In this document: piece after piece, positions 56,766 to 64,000 of the stretch | How positions within the stretch are numbered: position 1 is the first letter of the stretch | Layout of the letters: the number at the start of each line of letters is the position of its first letter | NCBI RefSeq assembly: GCF_029433335.1 | Contig: NZ_JAQTHX010000001.1 | Location: 620,001 to 684,000, forward strand | Source of the DNA: Bifidobacterium sp. ESL0745 | GTDB lineage: Bacteria > Actinomycetota > Actinomycetes > Actinomycetales > Bifidobacteriaceae | Reading direction: 5' to 3' | DNA length: 64,000 nt | Position numbers and translations under genes: made by a program | Notes under the pieces: generated by a model | What the model saw: the letters and a program-made list of their open reading frames with translations, nothing else | The model's database searches: none | What the model was told of the DNA's origin: nothing

Positions 56766-57586
56766 GTGACGGCTCGTTGGTTGCCGGTACGCTGGCAAGC
56801 AAAGACGAAGGGCATGTGACGCATGTGCAAACTGCCGGCGAATCGCTTTCGGATCCAACCGGCGACGTGCTCCAACCTCCTCAAGAGACCCGCAAGATGT
56901 CGGGACTGTCCGGTGTTGCCGATCCGAACTCCATTGAGGCGATCGGAAGCAAACCGGCCAGCCGACACAGCAAAAGCGGTCGTCGCCGTATCGGCATCAT
57001 GGGCGGTACTTTCGATCCTGTCCACAACGGGCATTTGGTCGCTGCCAGCGAGGTGGCTTGGGTTTACAACCTTGACGAGGTGATTTTCGTGCCGACGGGC
57101 CGTCCAGCCTTCAAGCTGGGCAAGCACGTCACCAACGCCGAAGACCGCTATCTGATGACCGTCATCGCCACGGCCTCGAACCCGAAATTCACCGTTTCCC
57201 GCGTCGATATCGACCGTCCTGGCGTCACCTACACCATCGACACCCTGCGCGATATCCGTGCGCTCAATCCGGACGCCGAGTTGTTCTTCATCACTGGTGC
57301 CGACGCCGTCGCCGAAATCCTCAAGTGGAAGGAAGCGCGGAGCATGTTCGACCTCGCGCACTTCGTCGCCGTCACGCGCCCCGGCTACACCAGCCCCGAG
57401 CATATGCGCACGCAGGTCGAGGTCGACACTCTGGAAATTCCAGCGCTGGCCATCTCTTCGACCGACGTCCGTCACCGTGTTTCGCTGGGTGAGCCTGTCT
57501 GGTACCTCGTTCCCGACGGTGTGGTGCAATACATTGCCAAGCACGGGCTTTACACCGGCGCTGAAACCGCGGACCGGACGCGATAA
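56762..57586 (+). CDS. nadD: Nicotinate-nucleotide adenylyltransferase
   Basis: The 274-aa enzyme forms deamido-NAD. The nucleotidyltransferase HxGH motif is in [15 protein letters not shown], and [10 protein letters not shown] gives the second ATP-binding motif; [13 protein letters not shown] is the substrate loop. An N-terminal polar extension of about 70 residues precedes the core and may be partly untranslated if a later start is used. The start overlaps the upstream gene. With nadK in the same window it covers two NAD(P) steps. Confidence 0.94.
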   Translation: MSDGSLVAGTLASKDEGHVTHVQTAGESLSDPTGDVLQPPQETRKMSGLSGVADPNSIEAIGSKPASRHSKSGRRRIGIMGGTFDPVHNGHLVAASEVAWVYNLDEVIFVPTGRPAFKLGKHVTNAEDRYLMTVIATASNPKFTVSRVDIDRPGVTYTIDTLRDIRALNPDAELFFITGADAVAEILKWKEARSMFDLAHFVAVTRPGYTSPEHMRTQVEVDTLEIPALAISSTDVRHRVSLGEPVWYLVPDGVVQYIAKHGLYTGAETADRTR

Positions 57587-57660
57587 CCAGCCGTGTCGTT
57601 TCCGTCGCGTTGAACGGTTACTATTATTTTTGGTTTATACAGACGATAACGTTTGGAGAC

Positions 57661-58683
57661 ATGGTGAGCGCAATCCTAGAAGGAAAGCCCAGTAAGAATC
57701 TCATACTCGTCACCGGCAGGGCCCATCCCCAGCTGGCGGCGGACGTCGCTAACCAGCTTGGCATCGACGTCCTGAAGACCACGGCATACGATTTCGCAAA
57801 CGGCGAGATGTATGTGCGCTACACCGAATCGGTGCGAGGCTCGGATGTCTTTGTATTGCAAAGTCACGCCGGTGATGTCAATAAGGCCATTATGGAACAA
57901 CTTATCATGATTGACGCGTTGAAGCGTGCATCGGCCCGTTCCATCACGGCTGTCTGCCCGTTACTGGGTTATTCCCGCCAGGATAAGAAACACCTCGGCC
58001 GTGAGCCTATTTCCTGCCGTCTTGTTTTCGACCTGCTGCGCACGGCCGGTGCCGACCGTGTGATGAGCGTAGACCTGCATGCCGCACAATCGCAGGGCTT
58101 CTTCGATGGCCCGGTTGATCACCTGATCGCCATGCCTGTTCTTGTCGATTACATTCGCGACCGGTTTGAAGACAACCTCGACAATGTCGCCGTCGTCTCC
58201 CCGGACGCCGGTCGTATCCGAGTCGCCGAACAGTGGGCACAACGCCTGGGCGGCGGTCCGCTCGCCTTTGTCCACAAGACCCGCGACATCAACCGCCCGA
58301 ACCATGCCACGTCAAACCGCGTGGTCGGCGATGTTCTCGGCAAGGATTGCGTCCTGGTCGATGATCTGATTGATACCGGCGGCACCATCGTCGGTGCCTG
58401 CGACGTACTCAAGAAGGCCGGTGCCAAGTCCGTCACCGTCGTTGCCACGCACGGTGTGCTCTCCGATCCTGCCGTCGATCGCCTCAAGAACTGTGGAGCC
58501 CGTGAGGTCGTTTTGACCGACACGGTGCCGATCGACGAATCCAAGCGTTGGGACGGGCTTACCGTGCTTTCCATCGCCCCGCTGCTGGCCAGCGCCATCA
58601 GGGCCGTCTTCGAGGACGGTTCAGTCGCCAAACTCTTCGACACCTACCCTGAGCACCATGGCCAAGGCTTCCTTTTCGCCTGA
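57661..58683 (+). CDS. prs: Ribose-phosphate pyrophosphokinase (PRPP synthetase)
   Basis: The 340-aa enzyme makes PRPP for nucleotide, His, Trp and NAD synthesis. FANGEMYVRY-type sequence, the ATP site in CPLLGYSRQDKKHLGREPIS, SVDLHAAQSQGFF, and the PRPP loop VLVDDLIDTGGTIVGA are intact. GGAG lies 4 nt before ATG 57661; a longer frame from 57610 is rejected. Gap of ~75 nt from nadD. Confidence 0.95.
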   Translation: MVSAILEGKPSKNLILVTGRAHPQLAADVANQLGIDVLKTTAYDFANGEMYVRYTESVRGSDVFVLQSHAGDVNKAIMEQLIMIDALKRASARSITAVCPLLGYSRQDKKHLGREPISCRLVFDLLRTAGADRVMSVDLHAAQSQGFFDGPVDHLIAMPVLVDYIRDRFEDNLDNVAVVSPDAGRIRVAEQWAQRLGGGPLAFVHKTRDINRPNHATSNRVVGDVLGKDCVLVDDLIDTGGTIVGACDVLKKAGAKSVTVVATHGVLSDPAVDRLKNCGAREVVLTDTVPIDESKRWDGLTVLSIAPLLASAIRAVFEDGSVAKLFDTYPEHHGQGFLFA

Positions 58684-58713
58684 TTCACGGTGTGGGTACG
58701 GTCTCAGATTGTC

Positions 58714-58781
58714 GCTGGCCACATGAGCGGCAAAGCCCATGACTTGCCTTCAGGCGTGTCGGGTTGTCAGCAGTGGCCAGC
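58714..58781. repeat. Spaced inverted repeat upstream of tRNA-Gln
   Basis: GCTGGCCAC (58714–58722) and GTGGCCAGC (58773–58781) are perfect 9-bp inverted repeats 50 nt apart. They could close a hairpin at the 3' end of the prs transcript or be a protein site near the tRNA promoter. Confidence 0.45.
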
Positions 58782-58818
58782 ATAATAGAAAAACGGTTCG
58801 GTCCCGCGATCGAGCTAT

Positions 58819-58889
58819 TCCTCCATGGTGTAAAGGCAGCACACGGGTCTTTGGAACCCTTAGTCTTGGTTCGAATCCAGGTGGAGGAA
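58819..58889 (+). tRNA. tRNA-Gln (anticodon UUG)
   Basis: The 7-bp acceptor stem TCCTCCA/TGGAGGA, a D-arm TGGTGTAAAGGCA, the anticodon stem-loop GGGT-CTTTGGA-ACCC with anticodon TTG, and a TTCGAATCC T-loop form a complete cloverleaf. CCA is not encoded. It reads CAA codons. Confidence 0.95.
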
Positions 58890-58990
58890 CTTCTCGCAAT
58901 CGGCTGTGTTTCCTGCTTCGGATACCAGCCGATTCGCGTATGTAAAGAGAAGATATGTTTCGCCCACAAGGCAACGGAATTGGAGCAGAT

Positions 58991-60373
58991 ATGTCATTGA
59001 GTGCAGCAATCATCCTCGCGGCCGGCGAAGGAACGCGCATGCGTTCGACCAAGCCGAAGGTCCTTCATGAACTTGCCGGCAAGACGTTCCTTGAACGCGT
59101 GATGGCGTCTGTGGCTGCGCTTGATCCGAAAACGCTCGCAGTCGTGGTGCATTATCAAGCCGAACGCGTTGCCGAGGCCGCCCGACGTTACGACGGCAAG
59201 GTCGAAATCGTTCATCAGGATGACATTCCCGGCACCGGGCGTGCGGTGCAGTGTGCCATGAAGCAACTCGACGGGGACGGGCAGCTCTCCGGTCCCGTTC
59301 TGATTGCCGCCAGCGATATGCCTTTGCTCGACACCTCTACACTGGATGCGCTGCTTGCCTTCCATAAAGCCAGTGGCAACGATGCCACGGTGCTCACCGC
59401 CAACCTTAAAGACCCCACCGGCTATGGTCGAATCATCCGTGACAGCGACGGCAGCGTGCTACGCATCGTCGAGCAGAAGGATGCCAACAGCAGCGAACTG
59501 GCCGTTCACGAGATTAATACTTCGGTATATGTTTTCGACGCAGCCGTGCTTGCCCGTGCGGTTCAAGGACTGGATTCGCAGAATGCACAAGGCGAATTCT
59601 ACCTGACTGATGCCCTCGAAAGCGCCAGGAAGAACGGTAAAGTTGGCGCTCTTGCCGCATCCGATGCATTGAGCGTCGAAGGCGTCAATGACCGCTTGCA
59701 ACTGGCCCATCTTTCCCGCAAGCACAACCTGCGCATCTGCGAGCAGTGGATGCGCGAAGGGGTCACAATTCTTGACCCCGAAACCACGTGGATCGAAGAC
59801 GATGTCGAACTGGCGCAGGATGTCACCGTGCTGCCCGGCTCCTTCCTCCAGGGGCATAGCACCGTGGCGGAAAACGCCGTCATCGGACCGTATACGACGC
59901 TGATTGACGCACATATCGAGGCCGGTGCGACCGTTGAACGCAGCCGTGTGCAGGGATCGCGTATCGGTGCAAACGCGAACATCGGCCCATGGACCTATCT
60001 GCGTCCGGGTAATGTACTCGAAGCGGACACGAAGGCCGGTGCATTTGTCGAGATGAAGAAGGCGCATATCGGTGCCGGCACCAAGGTGCCTCACCTGAGC
60101 TATATGGGTGACGCGGAGCTAGGGGAGCATACCAACATCGGTGGTGGCACCATTTCGGCCAATTATGACGGCGTGCACAAGAACCGCACCCACATCGGCT
60201 CGAACGTCCATGTCGGCGCGGGCAATCTGTTCGTCGCGCCAGTCGAGGTCGGTGACAATGTCACCACCGGAGCCGGCTCCGTCATCCGCCATGCGGTTCC
60301 GGACGATTCGATGGTATATTCGGAGAATACACAACATGTAGTAGAGGGCTGGAAGCCCGAATGGGAGCGTTAA
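58991..60373 (+). CDS. glmU: Bifunctional UDP-GlcNAc pyrophosphorylase/glucosamine-1-P acetyltransferase
   Basis: The 460-aa enzyme makes UDP-GlcNAc for peptidoglycan. The N-terminal nucleotidyltransferase has LAAGEGTRMRSTKPKVLH and DIPGTGRAVQ. The C-terminal left-handed beta-helix (from ~250) shows hexapeptide repeats such as VIGPYT and IGANANIGPW, with the acetyltransferase site YMGDAELGEHTNIGGG. GGAGCAG is 5 nt before ATG 58991; a longer frame begins at 58955. Confidence 0.96.
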   Translation: MSLSAAIILAAGEGTRMRSTKPKVLHELAGKTFLERVMASVAALDPKTLAVVVHYQAERVAEAARRYDGKVEIVHQDDIPGTGRAVQCAMKQLDGDGQLSGPVLIAASDMPLLDTSTLDALLAFHKASGNDATVLTANLKDPTGYGRIIRDSDGSVLRIVEQKDANSSELAVHEINTSVYVFDAAVLARAVQGLDSQNAQGEFYLTDALESARKNGKVGALAASDALSVEGVNDRLQLAHLSRKHNLRICEQWMREGVTILDPETTWIEDDVELAQDVTVLPGSFLQGHSTVAENAVIGPYTTLIDAHIEAGATVERSRVQGSRIGANANIGPWTYLRPGNVLEADTKAGAFVEMKKAHIGAGTKVPHLSYMGDAELGEHTNIGGGTISANYDGVHKNRTHIGSNVHVGAGNLFVAPVEVGDNVTTGAGSVIRHAVPDDSMVYSENTQHVVEGWKPEWER

Positions 60374-60376
60374 TAT

Positions 60377-60793
60377 ATGGCAGCACTGCAAAGTACGATT
60401 GATGCCCTGCGTCTGGCTGCGGCTGCGGCCGACAGCGTCAAGGCCACGGATATCGTCGCCTTCGACGTGACCGGTCCGATCGCCATCACCGATGCCATGC
60501 TCATCGCCACTGCATCAAGCGAACGCCAGGTTCTGGCAGTGGCTGAGGAAGTCGAAAAGGAACTCTACACCAAAGGCGGCAAACTTGAGCCGCGTAGCCG
60601 TGAAGGCCTCGACGAGGCACGTTGGGTGCTGCTTGACTATGGTGATTTCGTCATCCATATCATGCACGAAGAAGAACGCAGCTATTATGATCTCGAACGG
60701 CTTTGGCAGGATTGCCCCGCCATTGACCTTCAACTTTCCGATACAGCCAAAGATGTATCCGCCGATGCAAAGTCCGCAGCGGCGCACAACTGA
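60377..60793 (+). CDS. rsfS: Ribosomal silencing factor RsfS
   Basis: The 138-aa protein binds uL14 and blocks subunit joining when nutrients are low. Family marks are VAFDVTGPIAITDAMLIATASSERQ (split conserved core), EGLDEARWVLLDYGDFVIHIM and YYDLERLW. It starts 4 nt after glmU and is followed by the phosphatase gene. The order nadD…rsfS–phosphatase is common in actinobacteria; here prs, a tRNA and glmU lie between. Confidence 0.94.
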   Translation: MAALQSTIDALRLAAAAADSVKATDIVAFDVTGPIAITDAMLIATASSERQVLAVAEEVEKELYTKGGKLEPRSREGLDEARWVLLDYGDFVIHIMHEEERSYYDLERLWQDCPAIDLQLSDTAKDVSADAKSAAAHN

Positions 60794-60820
60794 ACACCCA
60801 CTCGTTTTAGGAGGCGACTG

Positions 60821-61546
60821 ATGGATTTCAGCACATTATTCGATCCCGATGTCCATGTCCATTCATTGACATTGGTGAGGCATGGACGCACCGCGTACAA
60901 TGCAGCCGGGCGCATTCAGGGCACGATAGACATCCCGCTCGACGAAGTCGGCAGCTGGCAGGTTCATCAGACCGGTCGCGCCTTGAAAGAGCTGTATGTT
61001 GACGCCGAAGAGGACCAGCAGCGTCATTGTCTGGTTGTCGCTTCCGATCTGGGCCGAGCCATGGCCACAGCACACGCTTTTGCCGATTTGATCGGCGAGG
61101 AGGTCCATCCTGACGAACGTGTGCGTGAACGCCATTACGGCGAGTGGGAAGGCGAAGCCACCAAGGAAATCGTGAAGAAATATCCGGAGGATTTCTACTC
61201 TTGGCTCCACGGCGAAGGCGGGGAACTCAAGTACGGTGTCGAGCCGGACAGACATGTCGGTCAGCGAGCCGTGCAGGCCATTGCCGAATGGACGGGCAAG
61301 GCCGAGCCGGACACCGACCTTTTTGTGTTTTCACACGGTGCATGCATTGCCGATACCGTTCGCACACTGCTTAATGCCGGAGGCGAGTCGGATGCCAACA
61401 GTGCGGTCTTCTCGATGCGCAATGCGCACTGGGCAAGGCTTATCCCCGTTGTAGTCCCCGGCAAGCCGCTGCATTGGGCGCTCTCCGATTACAATCACGG
61501 GCCGGCCCTTGCCGATACGCCTGAATGGGAGAATCCGAAGCTCTGA
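60821..61546 (+). CDS. Histidine phosphatase (phosphoglycerate mutase-like)
   Basis: The 241-aa protein has the catalytic LVRHGRTAYN motif, the second Arg in ASDLGRAMATA, Glu in RERHYGEWEG and the second His in VFSHGACIAD. It belongs to the PhoE/GpmB-like branch. Many actinobacteria place such an enzyme after rsfS. GGAGG lies upstream of the ATG. Substrate unknown. Confidence 0.92.
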   Translation: MDFSTLFDPDVHVHSLTLVRHGRTAYNAAGRIQGTIDIPLDEVGSWQVHQTGRALKELYVDAEEDQQRHCLVVASDLGRAMATAHAFADLIGEEVHPDERVRERHYGEWEGEATKEIVKKYPEDFYSWLHGEGGELKYGVEPDRHVGQRAVQAIAEWTGKAEPDTDLFVFSHGACIADTVRTLLNAGGESDANSAVFSMRNAHWARLIPVVVPGKPLHWALSDYNHGPALADTPEWENPKL

Positions 61547-61753
61547 CTCAATTTTTGCTTCGAATGTCTTGTTTTCCAGGTTTTAAGCGTCTTTAGCCCA
61601 GTCATACAACCATATGATGTTTAGTCTTACATACTGTTTTATACGCTAAAATAGTAAGAGTGTGATGGTGATATGCCGTCGTGCCCCGACAGACAGATCA
61701 ACCGCTATTCGGCTGATCTTCGGGTGGATTAGATCTCTTAAGGGGAAATGATT

Positions 61754-61987
61754 ATGGGAATTTTCGATGACGCCAAGGATGCGGCCAAGCAGGCTGGCGA
61801 TAAGCTCGGCAAAGCCGCTGCCGACGTCAAGGACAAGGCCGCGGACATGGTCGATGACACCAAGGACAAGTTTGCCGACAAGGCGGATGAGGCGAAGGCC
61901 AAGGGCGAAAGCGCGGTAGCCGATGGCAAGCAGAAGGCCACCGAGGTCAAAAACCAGGTGAAGCAGCAGATTCGCGACAATAAGTGA
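61754..61987 (+). CDS. Small Lys/Ala/Asp-rich helical protein, CsbD/LEA-like
   Basis: The 77-aa protein is built of 11-residue-like helical repeats (DDAKDAAKQAGDK, KDKAADMVDD, DKFADKADEAK) with no hydrophobic core, as in CsbD and LEA-like stress proteins. ATG 61754 has AAGGGGAA well spaced; ATG 61748 is too close. It is a monocistronic unit with its own terminator. A stress role is inference. Confidence 0.8.
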   Translation: MGIFDDAKDAAKQAGDKLGKAAADVKDKAADMVDDTKDKFADKADEAKAKGESAVADGKQKATEVKNQVKQQIRDNK

Positions 61988-62306
61988 AGTCAGGGTTTCA
62001 AGACCTCCGAGGTTTGCTGATGTCTGCTAACCCGATGTGATATCGGGGTTGATTTTCTGCACCAGATAGGCCGCTGATACGTGTAAAGCGTTTCAGCGGT
62101 TTTCGCGTTTTACATTGTGCTATCTGTTTTTATCATTTCTGATAAAATATTATTCGGTGAATAAGCACACCGTGACGGCTTTGTTGCTGGCCGATTCCTG
62201 CAGACTGCCGATTGCGGTGAGCGATGAATCCAGTTATGGCTGGTATCCGTCTGACTTGGCACAGGTAAAGTTGGGTCGGAAACGACGCAGAGGAGTATGA
62301 CACGAA
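61988..62306. other. Intergenic region before GH13 gene
   Basis: Besides the terminator near its left end, it holds an AT-rich stretch around 62125–62160 that may contain the GH13 promoter. No gene or repeat is supported; a short plus-strand ORF at 62115–62300 lacks coding character. Confidence 0.4.
62071..62103 (+). terminator. Terminator after the CsbD-like gene
   Basis: An 11-bp stem with one mismatch (CCGCTGATACG with CGTTTCAGCGG) and a 7-nt loop is followed by TTTT. Confidence 0.8.
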
Positions 62307-63629
62307 ATGGGGCATGATATGAACGACATGAGTCGCAGGATTTGGTGGCAGGTCTATCCTCTGGGCTTTTGCGGGGCGCCGGTTCGCCCGCAATCCGATG
62401 ACGAGCGCCGCATGGTCCCCAGGCTTGACCGACTTATCAATTGGCTGGATTATATGAAAGGCATGGGCTGCGATGGCCTGTTGCTCGGCCCCATTTTCGA
62501 TTCCGACACCCATGGATACGACACCACCGATTTCTACAAAATCGATTCGAGGCTCGGCGACGATGAGACTTTTGATCGTTTGGTGGCTGCGTGCCACGAA
62601 CGCGACATCGCCCTGATGCTCGATGGCGTCTTCAACCATGTCGGGCGAGACTTTCCTGAATTCCAGTGTGAGCTGGGACAGGCGCAAAGCGAGCTGAACG
62701 ATGGCAAACCGGTCGGCCATAACGATGAGGACATGTTCAGCTTCTTCAAGGCCGAAGACGGAACGCTTGATTACGCGAAATTCGAGGGGCATGCCATTCT
62801 CCCCGCGTTTAACCATGATGCTCCAGGTGTTGCGGATCTGGTGACTGATGTCATGGTTCATTGGATGCGTCGAGGTGTTGATGCCTGGCGTCTGGACGCG
62901 GCCACGACCGTGCCTACGACGTTCTGGGCGAAGGTTTTGCCACGCGTGCGTGGAGAAATCTCGGATGCCTGGTTCATGGGTGAGGCCATCCATGGCGATT
63001 ATCCGCAGTTCGTTCACGATTCCACGATTGATACCGTCACCCAATACGAGCTGTGGAAGGCGATCTGGAGCAGTCTCAAAGACGGTAATTTCTTTGAGCT
63101 TGATTGGTGTCTCAAGCGCCATGATGCGTTTCTTGAAACCTTTACGCCGCAGACGTTCATCGGCAATCATGACGTCACAAGAATCGCAAGCCAGATCGAA
63201 GACGAGGAAAAGCTTGCGCTGGCAAATGTGATTCTTTTCACGGTAGGGGGCACACCATCGGTCTATTACGGCGACGAACGGGCATGGAAAGGCGATAAGA
63301 CCGAAGGTGTCGGCGGTGATGATATCGTGCGCCCGCAATATCCGCAGCGTCCCGAGGATCTGGCCGAAGACGGTGCGTGGATGTATCGGCTCACCGGCGA
63401 ATTGGCGGCGATAAGAAGTGCACGCCCGTGGATGACGGACGCCACCAGTGAACCGGTGCTGCTTGAAAACCGGCATTATATCTACGATGTCACGGCCCGT
63501 GATGGCAGTGCAGGCATTCGCGTTGATATGGATCTCGATAAAACGCCGCACGCCGATATCTACGACAAAGGCAATGCCAGCACTGGCACTGGCAAGCTTC
63601 TGCTGCATGTCGAACATCATGCCGCTTAG
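62307..63629 (+). CDS. GH13-family alpha-glucan/oligosaccharide hydrolase
   Basis: The 440-aa cytoplasmic TIM-barrel enzyme has all four GH13 regions: I DGVFNHVGRD, II DAWRLDAATT (nucleophile Asp), III FMGEAIHG (acid/base Glu) and IV FIGNHDVTR. It starts with WWQVYPLGF, typical of neopullulanase/cyclomaltodextrinase-like members, but lacks an obvious N-terminal extra domain or signal peptide. ATG 62307 has GAGGAG about 10 nt upstream. Specificity cannot be set from sequence alone. Confidence 0.92.
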   Translation: MGHDMNDMSRRIWWQVYPLGFCGAPVRPQSDDERRMVPRLDRLINWLDYMKGMGCDGLLLGPIFDSDTHGYDTTDFYKIDSRLGDDETFDRLVAACHERDIALMLDGVFNHVGRDFPEFQCELGQAQSELNDGKPVGHNDEDMFSFFKAEDGTLDYAKFEGHAILPAFNHDAPGVADLVTDVMVHWMRRGVDAWRLDAATTVPTTFWAKVLPRVRGEISDAWFMGEAIHGDYPQFVHDSTIDTVTQYELWKAIWSSLKDGNFFELDWCLKRHDAFLETFTPQTFIGNHDVTRIASQIEDEEKLALANVILFTVGGTPSVYYGDERAWKGDKTEGVGGDDIVRPQYPQRPEDLAEDGAWMYRLTGELAAIRSARPWMTDATSEPVLLENRHYIYDVTARDGSAGIRVDMDLDKTPHADIYDKGNASTGTGKLLLHVEHHAA

Positions 63630-63765
63630 ATATACCGCCCGGAATGGGCACAGACAGGCACCAGAAACAGCCTCGAATAAATGCCATCTAAATAATGCCG
63701 TTCAAGCAAAACAGAGTGAAAACGCGGCCTGTCAGTGTTTGGCCACTATTTTGTTATCGCAAGAT

Positions 63766-63813
63766 TAAAAGTAATTCCCATCCATGATTATCGAGATCAG
63801 GATGGGAATTACT
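63766..63813 (-). terminator. Terminator of the aldo/keto reductase gene
   Basis: A perfect 14-bp stem (AGTAATTCCCATCC with GGATGGGAATTACT) is followed on the minus strand by TTTTAATC. It can also stop GH13 transcripts from the other side, though that strand has only a weak T-run. Confidence 0.8.
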
Positions 63814-63872
63814 CGTTTGAACCTAAGCAATAGTTCCGTTTCTTGGAGCTTTATGCCAAGAAACTTGCCATG

Positions 63873-64000
63873 CTACTTGGCGAACGGCTCGGAGGCCTTG
63901 TTAAGGGCTTCCACATCAGCATCACTCAGCACAAGTACGCTGGAAGCGAGCAGGTCGGGCAGTTGCTCTGGGATACGGGCGGAAACGATGGGTGCGGCGA
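63873..64000 (-). CDS. Aldo/keto reductase (C-terminal fragment at window edge)
   Basis: Reading the minus strand from the edge gives about 42 residues ending in a TAG at 63873–63875. They include APIVSARIPEQLPDLLASS and DADVEALNKASEPF, the usual C-terminal helix region of aldo/keto reductases. The catalytic part lies beyond the window. Confidence 0.75.
   Translation of the reverse strand, partial: AAPIVSARIPEQLPDLLASSVLVLSDADVEALNKASEPFAK

Noticed and set aside
62133..63620. 495-codon minus-strand frame opposite the GH13 gene
   Set aside because: All four GH13 catalytic regions lie on the plus strand.

Overview
The window is chromosomal DNA from an actinobacterium, almost certainly a Bifidobacterium or a close relative. 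The reasons are the moderately high GC content with strong AGGAG-type ribosome sites, the tsnR-like/pheST/argCJBDFRGH block, an oversized LigA with a long insertion, the actinobacterial tyrS–TPR–HAD–small ORF–tlyA–nadK–recN order, and small actinobacterial families such as DUF4191 and DUF3043. It is mostly housekeeping, with a few accessory insertions. No phage, CRISPR array or intact transposase is visible.

Layout. 1–5.4 kb: a divergent pair, a GT-C-like membrane protein running off the left edge and a 1240-aa TPR protein. 5.6–10.8 kb: ligA, a 17-bp-period repeat array, an Mrp-type P-loop ATPase and a GrpB-family protein. 11.0–16.0 kb (minus strand): glnA, DUF4191, lpd, DUF3043. 16.1–21.4 kb: an M20 dipeptidase, a paired hairpin element (A), then a TPP riboswitch controlling a YkoE-type S component and a fused EcfA-EcfA-EcfT protein. 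21.6–27.5 kb: a TrmH-family RNA methyltransferase, pheS, pheT and a DUF4190-like membrane protein. 27.8–37.5 kb: the arginine cluster argC-J-B-D-F-R-G-H with its own ArgR repressor; a second copy of the hairpin element (B) lies between argG and argH. 37.8–39.8 kb: a RhaT-like transporter and an SGNH hydrolase. 40–49.6 kb: tyrS, an RGG/TPR/acidic protein, a NagD-like phosphatase, a 64-aa ORF, tlyA, an inserted bactofilin-like gene on the opposite strand, nadK and recN. 49.6–54.4 kb: a HAD phosphatase, a YtrA-type GntR regulator with an ABC exporter operon, and thrC (minus). 54.7–61.5 kb: proA, an acidic hypothetical protein, nadD, prs, tRNA-Gln, glmU, rsfS and a histidine phosphatase. 61.7–64 kb: a CsbD-like small protein, a GH13 enzyme and the end of an aldo/keto reductase (minus).

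Functional links. The arg cluster encodes the complete path from N-acetylglutamate to arginine, including the ornithine acetyltransferase recycling step (argJ). Palindromic AT-rich ArgR-box candidates lie ahead of argC and argG. TPP represses the thiamine-precursor uptake operon. The nadD and nadK genes are the two ends of NAD(P) synthesis, and prs and glmU supply PRPP and UDP-GlcNAc.

The most unusual signal is the element found twice, in the intergenic regions at 17.5–18.0 kb and 35.7–36.0 kb. Each copy has a small (~90 nt) hairpin followed by a large (~170 nt) hairpin of the same family in inverted orientation. Stems vary with compensatory base changes while loop motifs stay fixed. This looks like a structured-RNA or palindrome-ended non-autonomous mobile family that I cannot name. 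Other points of interest are the 17-bp tandem array after ligA, the bactofilin-like gene splitting the tlyA–nadK block, and the repeat-built RGG protein.
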